Source of the DNA: an uncultured Aquimarina sp.
Lineage (GTDB): Bacteria > Bacteroidota > Bacteroidia > Flavobacteriales > Flavobacteriaceae
Length of the DNA: 64,000 bases
Reading direction: 5' to 3'
Assembly: GCA_947498775.1 (NCBI GenBank)
Contig: CANMLL010000012.1
Location: 1-64,000, forward strand
Shown piece after piece: positions 49,138-58,002 of this stretch. Numbering within the stretch: position 1 is the first letter of the stretch; the number at the start of each line of letters is the position of its first letter. The notes under the pieces are model-generated. The model was given only the letters and a program-made list of their open reading frames with translations, did no database searches and was not told where the DNA came from. The position numbers were made by a program, and so were the translations under genes.

Positions 49138-49961
49138 TGTCAATAGGGCTGGAATATATCGACACGGTTTTTCAAACCATACAGGCAAGTGATTTTTCTC
49201 AATACACCATTGCCGGAATGAAGACACTTGCGGTACTGTTCTTTCTGGTCAATATCCTTAAAAAATACAATGAGGGTATTGCAGATAAGGATGGGTATTC
49301 TTGGGGGCTGAGTCCTGGGGAATTGGCCAAGAACTTCGCCATTGTGCTCTTGGTCATTTTCTCGACTCAGGTCTTGGGATTTTTCGATGGCATTTTGGTT
49401 GCTATCGAAGGGCAATACCGTGGAACGGCGCCAGCGCTTTTACCCTTACAATTACAAGACCTACCACTTGAAGAGGAAGTTGGTCTTCTTGACGCTGCGA
49501 GTATGGCAATGACACTACTCTATGAAGCCTTGGTAACACCATTGTATGGGTTCAAAATATTAGCATTTATCCTAAGTACCATACTCTGGATGTTGGATTT
49601 GTTTATCTACCCGCTATTCTTGGCAGAGCGTTTTTTTCTTTTGGGCATAATGCAAGCCTTTTTTCCATTGGTCATTAGTTTGGCTGTTTTTGAGAAGTTC
49701 CGGTCGCTGGCCTATAATTTTTTCAAACTATACGCTGGGGTGTATATGTTGGTGCCTGCCTTCTTTTTGGTCAATGTATTTATCAATGCCATTTATAATG
49801 AAATCAATGCCAACTTCTGGGTCAATCTTTTTGGAAGCGATACTTGGGAAGGTTTTTTTGCACCCGTAGTACAACTGGGCTCAGTTGGCTTTATCGTGTT
49901 TCTAAAGTTCAAGCTCTACAGACGCGCCACCTCTTTTACACTCAGACTTTTAAGCAACTAA
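49137..49961 (+). CDS. traJ: Conjugative transposon protein TraJ (VirB6-like)
   Basis: A 274-residue polytopic membrane protein with at least six hydrophobic helices; its position after traI and segments such as LFIYPLFLAERFFLLGIMQAFFPL are typical of TraJ. It would form the inner-membrane channel part of the mating pore. Confidence 0.88.
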   Translation: MSIGLEYIDTVFQTIQASDFSQYTIAGMKTLAVLFFLVNILKKYNEGIADKDGYSWGLSPGELAKNFAIVLLVIFSTQVLGFFDGILVAIEGQYRGTAPALLPLQLQDLPLEEEVGLLDAASMAMTLLYEALVTPLYGFKILAFILSTILWMLDLFIYPLFLAERFFLLGIMQAFFPLVISLAVFEKFRSLAYNFFKLYAGVYMLVPAFFLVNVFINAIYNEINANFWVNLFGSDTWEGFFAPVVQLGSVGFIVFLKFKLYRRATSFTLRLLSN

Positions 49962-49971
49962 AACTCTTCCA

Positions 49972-50595
49972 ATGAAAACACCCTATAAAAACATATACGC
50001 CGTCCTTAAGATGAACCGTTTTATTGTACTCGCGGTGGTAGTCTGCGCATTGTTGTCCTCTTCCTTTTCGGTTTGGATGGCCTATAACATCAATAAGAAA
50101 ACATTGAATAGTGCTTTCGCGGTAAATACCGATGGTTCAATAATTCCATTGAAACTGGTGGCACAAAAAGAGAACTTTAAAGTAGAGGCACTCTCACATT
50201 TAGATTTGTTTCATACCTATTTCTATAACATCGATGCCAGCAACTATGAGCGTAATTTGAAAAAGGCACTTTGGCTGGGCAATAGTTCTGTGGATAATCT
50301 GTACCGTCAGAAAAAGGCCGATGGTGTTTATAACAGGCTGCTACAATATTCCCTTGTACAAAAGGTACTACGTATTGAATCCCAGATTGAAAAACAGAGT
50401 GAGACTTATGCCTTTAGAACCGTGACGGTTTTTGAAATCAATCGCGGTTCCATTATCGATACCTATGAGTTGGTCTCAACAGGAAATCTGATAGCCGTTG
50501 ATAGGCATTTTCCTAACAATCCACACGGATTGCTCATTACCAATTATTTCGAAAACACACTAAAAAAATTAGACTATGAAGGTAGAAAAGAATAA
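49972..50595 (+). CDS. traK: Conjugative transposon protein TraK (VirB8-like)
   Basis: A 207-residue protein with one N-terminal transmembrane helix (about 18-38) and a periplasmic domain, matching TraK. It overlaps the next gene by 20 bp. Confidence 0.9.
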   Translation: MKTPYKNIYAVLKMNRFIVLAVVVCALLSSSFSVWMAYNINKKTLNSAFAVNTDGSIIPLKLVAQKENFKVEALSHLDLFHTYFYNIDASNYERNLKKALWLGNSSVDNLYRQKKADGVYNRLLQYSLVQKVLRIESQIEKQSETYAFRTVTVFEINRGSIIDTYELVSTGNLIAVDRHFPNNPHGLLITNYFENTLKKLDYEGRKE

Positions 50596-51505
50596 AATCG
50601 TCTTTGCAGCGGTGCTGGCCACCGTCCTCATATTTCTCATTGGCTACTCGATGATAGTGATGGGCGATGATGAAAATGAGAATGAAAGCCTTGAACAGAC
50701 CCTTGTTCCTGAACTTAATGAAGAGCAAAAAGAATATGATTCTAAACTGGATGCTATCAACGATTTGAAAGAAGTACGCGAAACCAATGCGCCCAGTATC
50801 TATGATGAAAAGTTATTGGATTCGACTGGACTGTACAATACCGATTTACCCGAACAACAAAAACAACGCATCGTGGACAGTATCTATGAAGCTGGCAGAA
50901 TAAAGTATTCTGAAAAGCGGTATCAAAATATTGGGCAAAAACGAGTTGTTCAAAAAACCGTACCACAGGTAGATTCAGCCGAAGTCATAAGAGAACAAAA
51001 AATTGAAGCTAAGGAATTGGGATTGGAACATCAACTGTTCTTTGCCGCTTCGCCCAAACCCAATGAAACTTTAATCATTGGAAATACAGATGAAACCATA
51101 TACGTAGTGGTAGATGGCGACCAGGTTGTGCAAGCCAATACCCGATTACGGATGCGCCTGACCCAATCGGCTACTATAAATGGCAAGCTGATGCCAAAGA
51201 ACACGTCTGTTTTCGGATTTATCAGTTTCCAGCCCAATCGTGCCTTGATTGCCATTGAAAATATAAAACACCATCCTACCAAACTCAAAGCCTTTGATTT
51301 GCTCGACGGTAGCGAGGGTATTTATGTCGAAAACAATTTCAGGGAAGAAGTTTCGAGAGAAGTACTCGATGATGTTATTGGGGATATCAATATCCCGAGT
51401 GTTCCACAAGTAAGCGGAATCACACAAGTATTCAGGCGTTCTAACCGAAGGGTAAAAGTAACCGTTCTGAACAATTACAGATTAATTCTAAAACCCAGAC
51501 TATGA
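50576..51505 (+). CDS. traM: Conjugative transposon protein TraM (VirB10-like)
   Basis: A 309-residue protein with an N-terminal transmembrane helix (about 9-28), a coiled, charged linker (about 38-160) and a C-terminal domain with TRLRMRLTQSATINGKLMPKNT, typical of TraM. The TraL gene that lies between traK and traM in CTnDOT is not present here. Confidence 0.9.
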   Translation: MKVEKNKIVFAAVLATVLIFLIGYSMIVMGDDENENESLEQTLVPELNEEQKEYDSKLDAINDLKEVRETNAPSIYDEKLLDSTGLYNTDLPEQQKQRIVDSIYEAGRIKYSEKRYQNIGQKRVVQKTVPQVDSAEVIREQKIEAKELGLEHQLFFAASPKPNETLIIGNTDETIYVVVDGDQVVQANTRLRMRLTQSATINGKLMPKNTSVFGFISFQPNRALIAIENIKHHPTKLKAFDLLDGSEGIYVENNFREEVSREVLDDVIGDINIPSVPQVSGITQVFRRSNRRVKVTVLNNYRLILKPRL

Positions 51506-52356
51506 AAACGACCATTTTAATATTAGCAATACTGATTTCCACTTTCGTACCTGAACAATGCTCGGCACAGACTACAGCACAATCAATTACAATCCTCGAT
51601 ACCATTTATGCAAACGAAACTAAAAATGTTGCACTATTCTTTCCAGAACCCATTCGGCAGGGAATTACCGGTGCGGATAACTTTGTCTTTACGTATAACC
51701 GTGAGAAAGAACAGTATTTTGGGTTACTTCAAGCCAAGCCAGGGAAGGAAAGTAATTTACTGGTAATCAATAGAAATGGCTCAATTTTTTCGTATATTGT
51801 AAAGTACAGAAAACAGCTTTCTAAGCTTAATTATTTCATTCCTGCATCGCATAGTATCGGGAATGAAAAGCAGATTGTAACTGATTCCATTCTTGCTGAA
51901 TCTTCTGAAGAGCGTGTAGATAACAGAACGTATTATTATCAAAAATTCTGCACATACCTTCTCAATAGAAAACAACGCATTGGTCGAATTAAGAAGCGAA
52001 CTGAAGGTATTGTTTTGAATGTTGAAAATATCGTTTTTGATAAAGAAGAACTGTACTTCGTTATCCAGATTGAGAATAATTCTACCTTGGATTACGATAT
52101 GAATTTCCTGAACCTTTCGGTTGAAACAAGGGCAAAGGGGAAGATGAAATCGATACAACGCCTGTATCAAGAGCCGCTATACAAACATAAGCTGCCTTCA
52201 AAAATCGCAGAAGGCGAAATGGTGCGGTTCGTTTATGTGTTGCCCAAATTTTCATTATCCAATGACCGTAGAGCCATTTTAGAACTGAATGAAAAAGATG
52301 GTGAACGTAATGTAGAGCTGAAACTATCGCATAGATATATCAATAACCCAAATTAA
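51502..52356 (+). CDS. traN: Conjugative transposon protein TraN (VirB9-like)
   Basis: A 284-residue exported protein with a signal peptide (about 1-23) and a two-part beta-rich body, matching TraN (DUF4138). It overlaps traM by 4 bp (ATGA). It completes the E-F-G-I-J-K-M-N series; TraO, TraP and TraQ are absent. Confidence 0.9.
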   Translation: MKTTILILAILISTFVPEQCSAQTTAQSITILDTIYANETKNVALFFPEPIRQGITGADNFVFTYNREKEQYFGLLQAKPGKESNLLVINRNGSIFSYIVKYRKQLSKLNYFIPASHSIGNEKQIVTDSILAESSEERVDNRTYYYQKFCTYLLNRKQRIGRIKKRTEGIVLNVENIVFDKEELYFVIQIENNSTLDYDMNFLNLSVETRAKGKMKSIQRLYQEPLYKHKLPSKIAEGEMVRFVYVLPKFSLSNDRRAILELNEKDGERNVELKLSHRYINNPN

Positions 52357-52362
52357 AATATT

Positions 52363-52728
52363 ATGAAAAAATTGGTCACTTACTTATCGGTCCTCTTGCT
52401 GTTTGCCTGTGCCGGCGAGCAAAGTTCTAAACCCTCAGATGTCGCAAAGACTGTTCTCGAGAGTATTTATCAAGGCAATGAAGATGTTCTAAAAGCGCAC
52501 ACCACCGAAGAAGGCTATGCCAGTTTTAATACGGTGATGGCAATGTTTAGTAAGAAAAAAAATTCAGATTCTAATTTCAAAGTCCTCGAAGAATCAATGG
52601 ACGGTGATGTCGCTTGGGTTAAATACACTACATCCTACGATAAGACACCAGGCATCTTTAAGCTCATAAAACAAGAGGGCGAATGGAAGGTGACGGCGAG
52701 ACGACCTAAAGAAAAGACGCCATTCTAA
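52363..52728 (+). CDS. DUF4878-like lipoprotein
   Basis: A 121-residue lipoprotein with the lipobox LLFACAG (Cys near 16), followed by an NTF2-like DUF4878 domain (V-A-K-T-V-L-E-S-I-Y-Q-G-N through W-K-V-T). It is 6 bp after traN, so co-transcribed, and the operon's last gene before a strong terminator. In this place it might act in mating-pair stabilisation or exclusion, which is inference. Confidence 0.75.
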   Translation: MKKLVTYLSVLLLFACAGEQSSKPSDVAKTVLESIYQGNEDVLKAHTTEEGYASFNTVMAMFSKKKNSDSNFKVLEESMDGDVAWVKYTTSYDKTPGIFKLIKQEGEWKVTARRPKEKTPF

Positions 52729-52745
52729 ATTTTGAGCGAAACAAA

Positions 52746-52769
52746 AAAAGCTACCATATGGTAGCTTTT
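52746..52769. terminator. Bidirectional terminator closing the tra operon
   Basis: A perfect 12-bp palindrome arm: AAAAGCTACCAT and ATGGTAGCTTTT. The A run on one side and the T run on the other make it a terminator in both directions. Confidence 0.8.
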
Positions 52770-52776
52770 GTATTAG

Positions 52777-52866
52777 CAGCAGACCGAGGAATCGAACCTC
52801 AAACCTATCCCCAAGCTTCATAGTGATTGGAACTTATCAAGAAATTTCTGTTCGGACAAGTCTGCT
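52777..52866 (-). other. tRNA-like remnant (T arm plus acceptor stem)
   Basis: On the minus strand the last 25 bases form a normal T arm (TGAGG-TTCGATT-CCTCG) followed by the acceptor strand GTCTGCT and a discriminator base G. A perfectly complementary AGCAGAC lies 90 nt upstream. No acceptable D or anticodon arm can be drawn between them, so it is not a functional tRNA; it could be a decayed tRNA or an attachment-site remnant left by another element, or partly a chance match. Confidence 0.35.
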
Positions 52867-52968
52867 GGATAAGGGTGTCTGCCCACCAAAAAGAAATATC
52901 ACGGTTATTATCATTGAAATGATTACGAAGTTTAAAACTTCTGCGATTTTATTGAAAAGTGTTCTCAT
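52837..52968 (-). CDS. Small membrane ORF, 43 aa
   Basis: A 43-residue ORF with one hydrophobic stretch (about 9-28) and a polar tail, opposing the tra operon. It overlaps the right half of the tRNA-like remnant. It could be a real small membrane protein but there is little support beyond composition. The remaining stretch to 53145 is AT-rich and holds nothing else I can support. Confidence 0.25.
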   Translation of the reverse strand: MRTLFNKIAEVLNFVIISMIITVIFLFGGQTPLSSRLVRTEIS

Positions 52969-53145
52969 ATTGTTTATGTTTTTAATTATAAAATTACACA
53001 CGAGACTTACAATAATCTCTTGGATTAAGCTTGTTGCCCAATACACTACTACGCCAAAATTTTAAAGAACTTATATAGGTTTTATTATTATCTAACTCTA
53101 TTTAATTAATAGCAAATATTGTACCAAATCTTGAATAGTATTTTT

Positions 53146-53720
53146 TCAATTTTTGAATTTTGAATTTTCAAAAATCACCATTTCAATTGCTCTTAAAGAG
53201 GTGAGTTTGTACCCAACCATTTCTTCAATATTTTGATGTATTTGTAGGTACTCTTTGTGTCTTGCAAGTTTACTCAACAGTTCGAGGTATTCAGTATAAA
53301 ATTTCACATTGCCTATTCTGTAATCATAGGGTTCGAGATTGAAGATGGCTTTGTAAATTCGGCTGTCCCATATTGCATAGTTTTGAGGTGAAATAAAATG
53401 CAACAGTTTTGAAACGCCAACCAATGAATTATTTATTTTTCCCTTTAAATATCCCAAGTCTTTAAGAGTCAATACCTGACCAATTTTTACATCGTTGAAT
53501 AACTTAAGTGTATGTTCTGAATGGCTTAAATCCAATTTGAGAATCGTAGGCATCCAGCCGTAAGTAAAATGACCTGCTATAACCAAATGGTGTTTTTCTA
53601 TTATGGAACGTTTTGGAAGTATTGAATAAATTCTGGATATGTCTGCACGTATGAACTCTGATTGTCAAACCGTAGATTCCTTACAAAATCTTGAAACTCT
53701 TCAAAGCTTAAATCTATCAT
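53146..53720 (-). pseudogene. Last gene of the AbiE operon, interrupted by a frameshift (HhH-like)
   Basis: The gene starts at ATG 53720, overlapping the stop of the PIN gene (ATGA), with MIDLSFEEFQDFVRN. The frame ends at a TAA after 39 codons, while coding-quality sequence (ADISRIYSILPKRSIIEKHH) continues in the next frame from about 53660 down to 53146. A one-base shift near 53655-53665 would give a continuous protein of about 190 residues. The segment KLLHFISPQNYAIWDSR resembles helix-hairpin-helix glycosylase-like proteins. As it stands only a TTG at 53586 could start the long part. Confidence 0.6.
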
Positions 53721-54814
53721 CTGTATTCGCCATAAATTTTATCAATTTCGATACTGCTTATCTCCAAATCAGCGTTAACAATTAAGGTTATGGATAAAGG
53801 CACTTTAAGACTTGTGCTGGCCAGCATAACGTGGCGGTTCCAATCAGGGTCTATAAATACAACCTTAGGTTCCATATCCATCCAATTGGTATGTTTTTCT
53901 ACGAATAAGTCGATTTCCGTATCAATTTCCGTAGCGACCTCAAGAATGAACTCGGTAGCATTTAGTTTCTGTACAGATGTAATCTCCAACTCAAAATCTT
54001 CATCATTGATACCACTTACCGTACTGCTATCAAATTCGTACTCATCCCTTGATTGATAATGATATAATTCCTTGCCGATATAATTATCGAAAAGGAAGTT
54101 GGTAGTGGGTGTCTTGATGTCAAAATCCCAAATCTTACCCTCTTTTATTCTATTTCTAAATGATTCAGCTTGCGAGAAGAATAGTTTTGTGGTCGTATCG
54201 TTAAATTCCTTTAAGCCGCGTCTCAGTTCTACCGAAGATGCGTCGAATTCTTCCTCGGTCAATTCGTTTATCAAATCTGAGTGTATCTTATCGCCATCGC
54301 CAGAAAAGTCAGTATAGTTACTCGTAATAAAAATCACTTCAGGGTATGAGATTGCCTGTTCATCTTCAGTCAATATCGACTTCACATTTTCCCAAATCAG
54401 GCTATCACGGTATCCCTTTTCGTTTGAATTGAAAGGTTTGATTTTCTTCATCGCTTTTAGCGAAAGTATTTTGTGACTGGTTTTGGGGTATGGTAAGAAT
54501 GAAACTTTGTTCTCTTTCAGCTTTTTGATGAGCTGGCTCCGATATTGTGATGTGTTCTCCTCTATGAAATCATCGGTTACCTCATTGTCAAAAGACTCTT
54601 CAGTAAGTTTCTTTACTGTTTTCAATTCTTTATCGATTTTTTGTTGGGCTTGTTTTAAACGCTCTTCAAATTTATTGCAGACTTCGTCGATTACCACTTT
54701 GGGGACGTAAACATCCAACTTTCCTTGCTTGGAACCTTCCAACAATATTCTGAAACTGGGTGAACCCAAGTGCCAATCGGCTATTATTATATTTGAATCG
54801 AGAACTACCTTCAT
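53717..54814 (-). CDS. PIN-domain protein (DUF4935-like)
   Basis: A 365-residue protein with an N-terminal PIN-like nuclease domain: the first acidic residue in VLDSNIII near 6, the second in VIDEVCNKF near 43, then a charged helical insertion, YRDSLIWENV near 136 and ITSNYTDFS near 163, which supply further acidic positions. The C-terminal half (about 190-365) is unlike other families I know. PIN domains are Mg-dependent RNases. It is 1 bp from the DUF4238 gene upstream and coupled to the next by ATGA. Confidence 0.78.
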   Translation of the reverse strand: MKVVLDSNIIIADWHLGSPSFRILLEGSKQGKLDVYVPKVVIDEVCNKFEERLKQAQQKIDKELKTVKKLTEESFDNEVTDDFIEENTSQYRSQLIKKLKENKVSFLPYPKTSHKILSLKAMKKIKPFNSNEKGYRDSLIWENVKSILTEDEQAISYPEVIFITSNYTDFSGDGDKIHSDLINELTEEEFDASSVELRRGLKEFNDTTTKLFFSQAESFRNRIKEGKIWDFDIKTPTTNFLFDNYIGKELYHYQSRDEYEFDSSTVSGINDEDFELEITSVQKLNATEFILEVATEIDTEIDLFVEKHTNWMDMEPKVVFIDPDWNRHVMLASTSLKVPLSITLIVNADLEISSIEIDKIYGEYR

Positions 54815-54815
54815 A

Positions 54816-55892
54816 TCAACTTTTATATCTATTCCTTAACTTGGTTTTGTCCATTTGTACCCAATCCACTATCTCTTGATTTCTGTATTCGTTCATTCCC
54901 ATATTACCAATGCGATTTTTTGCTTCTTCGGTAAGATTAAAGTATGTAAAATTAGGGTTATAGGTATGTTCTAAATAATAGGATAACAAAGCAAACCTCT
55001 TCGGTTTTATAGGGTGTGGTATTTCCTCATTAACATATATGTCCTTTTTCAAATCACGACTCTTTAATCCTAAACTTCTGACATAATCAGCTTCTTGAGT
55101 ATTGGCGTAGTAAAGGATTTTATCCGCTGCAATTGCTTGCAGAATATTGATATTATCCACATCCTCCTGCTCATCGAGATGTAGGGTACTTCTATCTTCA
55201 TTCTGAAGTGCATACGCCCAAGGGTCGTAATACATTAGACAGAATTTGGGTGAAAGTGGGAAGAATATAATTAGGCCTCTACTTAGCAATCCACCATTAT
55301 TCGGGCAGACCTTCTCTGAAAGGTGTATGGGGTTAAACTGTACAAAAGGGTTATCAGAAAGTATAAAACTACTTGTAGTCTGGTTGTTCAACAGCACCAA
55401 GTTTAAATCTCCTGTGATTACCCAATTATCTATGTTATATGCCAAATTGAAAGCTGCTGGTTCTGGATGCTTGATTCTGTGTGTACTGAAATCAATCTGG
55501 CTCAATTCTTTATCATACTTAGCTATTTTTTTGAAGGATGAATTGATACGCTCTTCGGTATTGAACACACTTGCCTTTGTTCTAGAGGCGTACATCATCA
55601 CAAAATGAAGCAAGAATGAATTGGCTTTTTCGGTTCTATCGGGTAATGACCCAGTTGCTATGATATCTTTAGTAACTTCAGAGGACTTACCTTCATATAA
55701 GGATAGGTAATCTTCAAATGTTGGGTCTACTCCATAAAAATAGGATTCTTGCGCCTGTGACCTAATCGGTGCATCCCTCACAGATTTTCCAGTATCCTTA
55801 TTGAATAGATGAATGGTTTTCTTGTTCGATTCAGAAGAAAAATTCCGCAACAGGAATTGCGATACGAAGTGCTGTCGTTTCTTTTTCACCAT
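54816..55892 (-). CDS. DUF4238-domain protein
   Basis: A 358-residue protein with the DUF4238 signature at the N-terminus (KKRQHFVSQFLLRNFS) and the expected pieces later: a stretch with D-N-P-F-V-Q near 180 and FFPLSPKFCLMYYD near 212. DUF4238 proteins have no assigned reaction; they occur often near mobile or defence genes. No signal peptide. It lies 6 bp after the AbiEii gene and 1 bp before the PIN gene. Confidence 0.82.
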   Translation of the reverse strand: MVKKKRQHFVSQFLLRNFSSESNKKTIHLFNKDTGKSVRDAPIRSQAQESYFYGVDPTFEDYLSLYEGKSSEVTKDIIATGSLPDRTEKANSFLLHFVMMYASRTKASVFNTEERINSSFKKIAKYDKELSQIDFSTHRIKHPEPAAFNLAYNIDNWVITGDLNLVLLNNQTTSSFILSDNPFVQFNPIHLSEKVCPNNGGLLSRGLIIFFPLSPKFCLMYYDPWAYALQNEDRSTLHLDEQEDVDNINILQAIAADKILYYANTQEADYVRSLGLKSRDLKKDIYVNEEIPHPIKPKRFALLSYYLEHTYNPNFTYFNLTEEAKNRIGNMGMNEYRNQEIVDWVQMDKTKLRNRYKS

Positions 55893-55898
55893 ACGCCC

Positions 55899-56876
55899 TT
55901 ACATTGTCCATTGTATATTTTTGAGGCGTTCGCTTATCCGCAATAATGATTTTACGACCAGGGCTTCTTCGGGCAACTTTCCCGTAAGCAGTTCGGCAAA
56001 CGTGGAATTGTAGGTTTTTCCTATGGTTTCCCAAACCTCTTTGGTCTTGCTGAATAGCATTGCTTCCGATGGGTGCACCAATAGCCAATCCTTATCATTG
56101 GGTATGGCTTTGTCATCATCCTTTCCGACCTGTACCAACATTGCTTCAAAATCTGTAGAATGCATAAACTCACTTATTCTATCGTGTCGAAGCATTTGGT
56201 GCAAGTCATAGGTATGGCGTACTTTGCCTGCAAGTTTCTTTAGAGGTTCTTCGGCATAAGAAAAACGCACCAGACTGATTATCTTTTCGCAAAAGGTGCG
56301 TTCGATACTCAAGACATTAACATCAAAAGGTTCCAAACCATAATTCTGTATTAAATCTACATTATTGGTAGTGCCAATAAATTCTGCAATCATCGTATGG
56401 ATGGTCACACTTTCATAAGGATGGGTATTCCCTAGATTGGATACTTCTACTGCGATGGTTTCACTCACTTGTCCGAAATCGCCCTGAGCGTTGGCCTTTG
56501 GATATTTGTAGTATAGCTTTCTAATTTTCCCAAGTTTCACGTCAAAAGGATGATTTGGAATATACGTTAAAGCGTCACCTACTGCGTTGGTCACTTTTTT
56601 TAGTTTGCCCTTTAAGGCAGCGCCACTATCACCTGTTTTTTGAAAGACGACCAGGTCGATATCTTCTGAAAACCGTTCGATGATTTTAAAGCACTTTGAC
56701 AATGAAGTTCCGCCCTTAAAGACAGCCAAGTCTTTGGCTGTTTTATCTGAGAATATCTGTTTTAAGGCATAGGTGACCCAGTAGTCCTTTTCAATATAGA
56801 TTTCCGGAATGTCAAAATGTTGTGCTGCGGCAACAATAGCGCCTTCAAAGGCATCTTTATATTCGTGAAGTTTCAT
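55899..56876 (-). CDS. AbiEii-type nucleotidyltransferase toxin
   Basis: A 325-residue nucleotidyltransferase of the AbiEii/AbiGii family. The NTP-binding motif FKGGTSLSKC near 53 and the acidic pair RFSEDIDLVV near 68 are the family signature; further motifs are VEVS near 145 and KIISL/ARHTYDLHQM near 200-225. Family toxins transfer nucleotides to tRNA or other targets and cause growth arrest in phage-infected cells. Its start overlaps the end of the antitoxin gene. Confidence 0.9.
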   Translation of the reverse strand: MKLHEYKDAFEGAIVAAAQHFDIPEIYIEKDYWVTYALKQIFSDKTAKDLAVFKGGTSLSKCFKIIERFSEDIDLVVFQKTGDSGAALKGKLKKVTNAVGDALTYIPNHPFDVKLGKIRKLYYKYPKANAQGDFGQVSETIAVEVSNLGNTHPYESVTIHTMIAEFIGTTNNVDLIQNYGLEPFDVNVLSIERTFCEKIISLVRFSYAEEPLKKLAGKVRHTYDLHQMLRHDRISEFMHSTDFEAMLVQVGKDDDKAIPNDKDWLLVHPSEAMLFSKTKEVWETIGKTYNSTFAELLTGKLPEEALVVKSLLRISERLKNIQWTM

Positions 56877-57601
56877 TAAGCAATGTTCCAGTTTGAAATG
56901 GTGGGCAATATGTTTTCTGATAGGCCAAACTCGTAGCTGCTTAAATAATTGATAGTTCCTTTAAGCGACTGGCTCAGTTTTTTTAAGGAAAGTGCTTCAA
57001 GAATGGCTCCTAAAAAAGCCCTCACTTTTGGTGGGTACGCCTTAGCGAATTTGGTCAATTTGTTCTTTTCGCTATTGGAAAGACCTCGAACTTTTTGTTT
57101 TATAAATCGCACCCCTTGCGCTTTATCCAAATCGGGAATGTTCTTGAAATCTTTTATAACGTCCAATAACTGCAACAAGGGTACATTGTACTTCGTAACC
57201 CGAACGTAGCTCTTGGCAGGTTTAATGACCATATTTCCAATTTTGGTCTTTATCTGCTTATCCTTACTGGCTACACGTACTACTTTGGGAACTTGGGTCG
57301 TCAGTCCCATTTGATTGTACAAACGTATTCCGGTGACATAGGCTATTTGTTGGTTGTTCTCAAAAAGATACTTTTTCAGCAGTACACTTTCTCTTGGTTC
57401 CAATTCTCCAAAAACAGTATTCTTTGGCTTATAATACATTCCGTTCTTGTATCTCTTGATGGTTCCATCAGCAACCAATCTACTTAAAGCTTTAGCTGCA
57501 GCAGAAAACTCATCTTGAGGAATAGCCAAACTATCGTATGTAAATACTTCACCAGCATCCATACGAGCAACTCTATCTCTTATATCTTTAGTAATACTCA
57601 T
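56876..57601 (-). CDS. AbiEi-type antitoxin / regulator (DUF6088)
   Basis: A 241-residue protein with an N-terminal winged HTH (about 1-60; V-F-T-Y-D-S-L-A and S-A-A-A-K-A-L-S-R-L), then the conserved region of DUF6088/AbiEi proteins. It is the cognate antitoxin and autoregulator of AbiEii. The ATG at 57601 is preferred; the frame continues upstream over the promoter. A palindrome at 57639-57670 fits autoregulation. Confidence 0.88.
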   Translation of the reverse strand: MSITKDIRDRVARMDAGEVFTYDSLAIPQDEFSAAAKALSRLVADGTIKRYKNGMYYKPKNTVFGELEPRESVLLKKYLFENNQQIAYVTGIRLYNQMGLTTQVPKVVRVASKDKQIKTKIGNMVIKPAKSYVRVTKYNVPLLQLLDVIKDFKNIPDLDKAQGVRFIKQKVRGLSNSEKNKLTKFAKAYPPKVRAFLGAILEALSLKKLSQSLKGTINYLSSYEFGLSENILPTISNWNIA

Positions 57602-57614
57602 AGCTCTAAGGGTA

Positions 57615-57670
57615 CAAATATATGTAATTCTATACTTTTTGTCAAGTTTTTTACATACTTTACTTGACAA
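57615..57670 (-). promoter_or_regulatory. AbiE promoter with palindromic operator
   Basis: On the minus strand TATATTTG (57622-57615) is a perfect -7 box 14 bp from the ATG. TTGTCAAGT (57639-57647) and ACTTGACAA (57662-57670) form a perfect 9-bp inverted repeat with a 14-bp spacer; the near arm supplies the -33 TTGAC, so a protein bound there would block the promoter. This fits AbiEi autorepression. Confidence 0.7.
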
Positions 57671-58002
57671 TTAACTCCAATAACTGTTCCATTAGCTACT
57701 TTAGTATTACTTATAGCATCAATGCCATTGTTTTTATCTTCTTTTCTTCCGATTGAGACTTTTCAATACAAAAAGTCAAGGGTCTGTAAATTCCAATTTT
57801 TCGTCCATCACCACCAAGGACACCGATGGTTTTCATCAATTATGTGAAGTAGTCGTATTTCAGATAACAGCTTAAGATAAGCTTGACACCAATAGCTGCA
57901 ATAGATGTAAAATTCCACCTTCCATCTAAAAAGTGATAGTTTTCTCGCACAAATCTTTACTATAATAAAGGTCTAAAATTCAGTCAATACTTTTTTGAAA
58001 AG
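57671..58002. other. Intergenic stretch with possible gene remnants
   Basis: No complete gene. Two short minus-strand ORFs may be relics: 57711-57836 begins MKTIGVLGGDG, like the start of Asp/Glu racemases, and 57840-57950 encodes a hydrophobic 36-residue piece with SIAAIGVKLILSCYLKYDYF. Neither has a continuation or a recognised family. Confidence 0.2.

Noticed and set aside
52823..53065. Plus-strand ORF of 80 codons after the tra operon
   Set aside because: It crosses the tRNA-like remnant, has no start context and its composition reflects AT-rich DNA.
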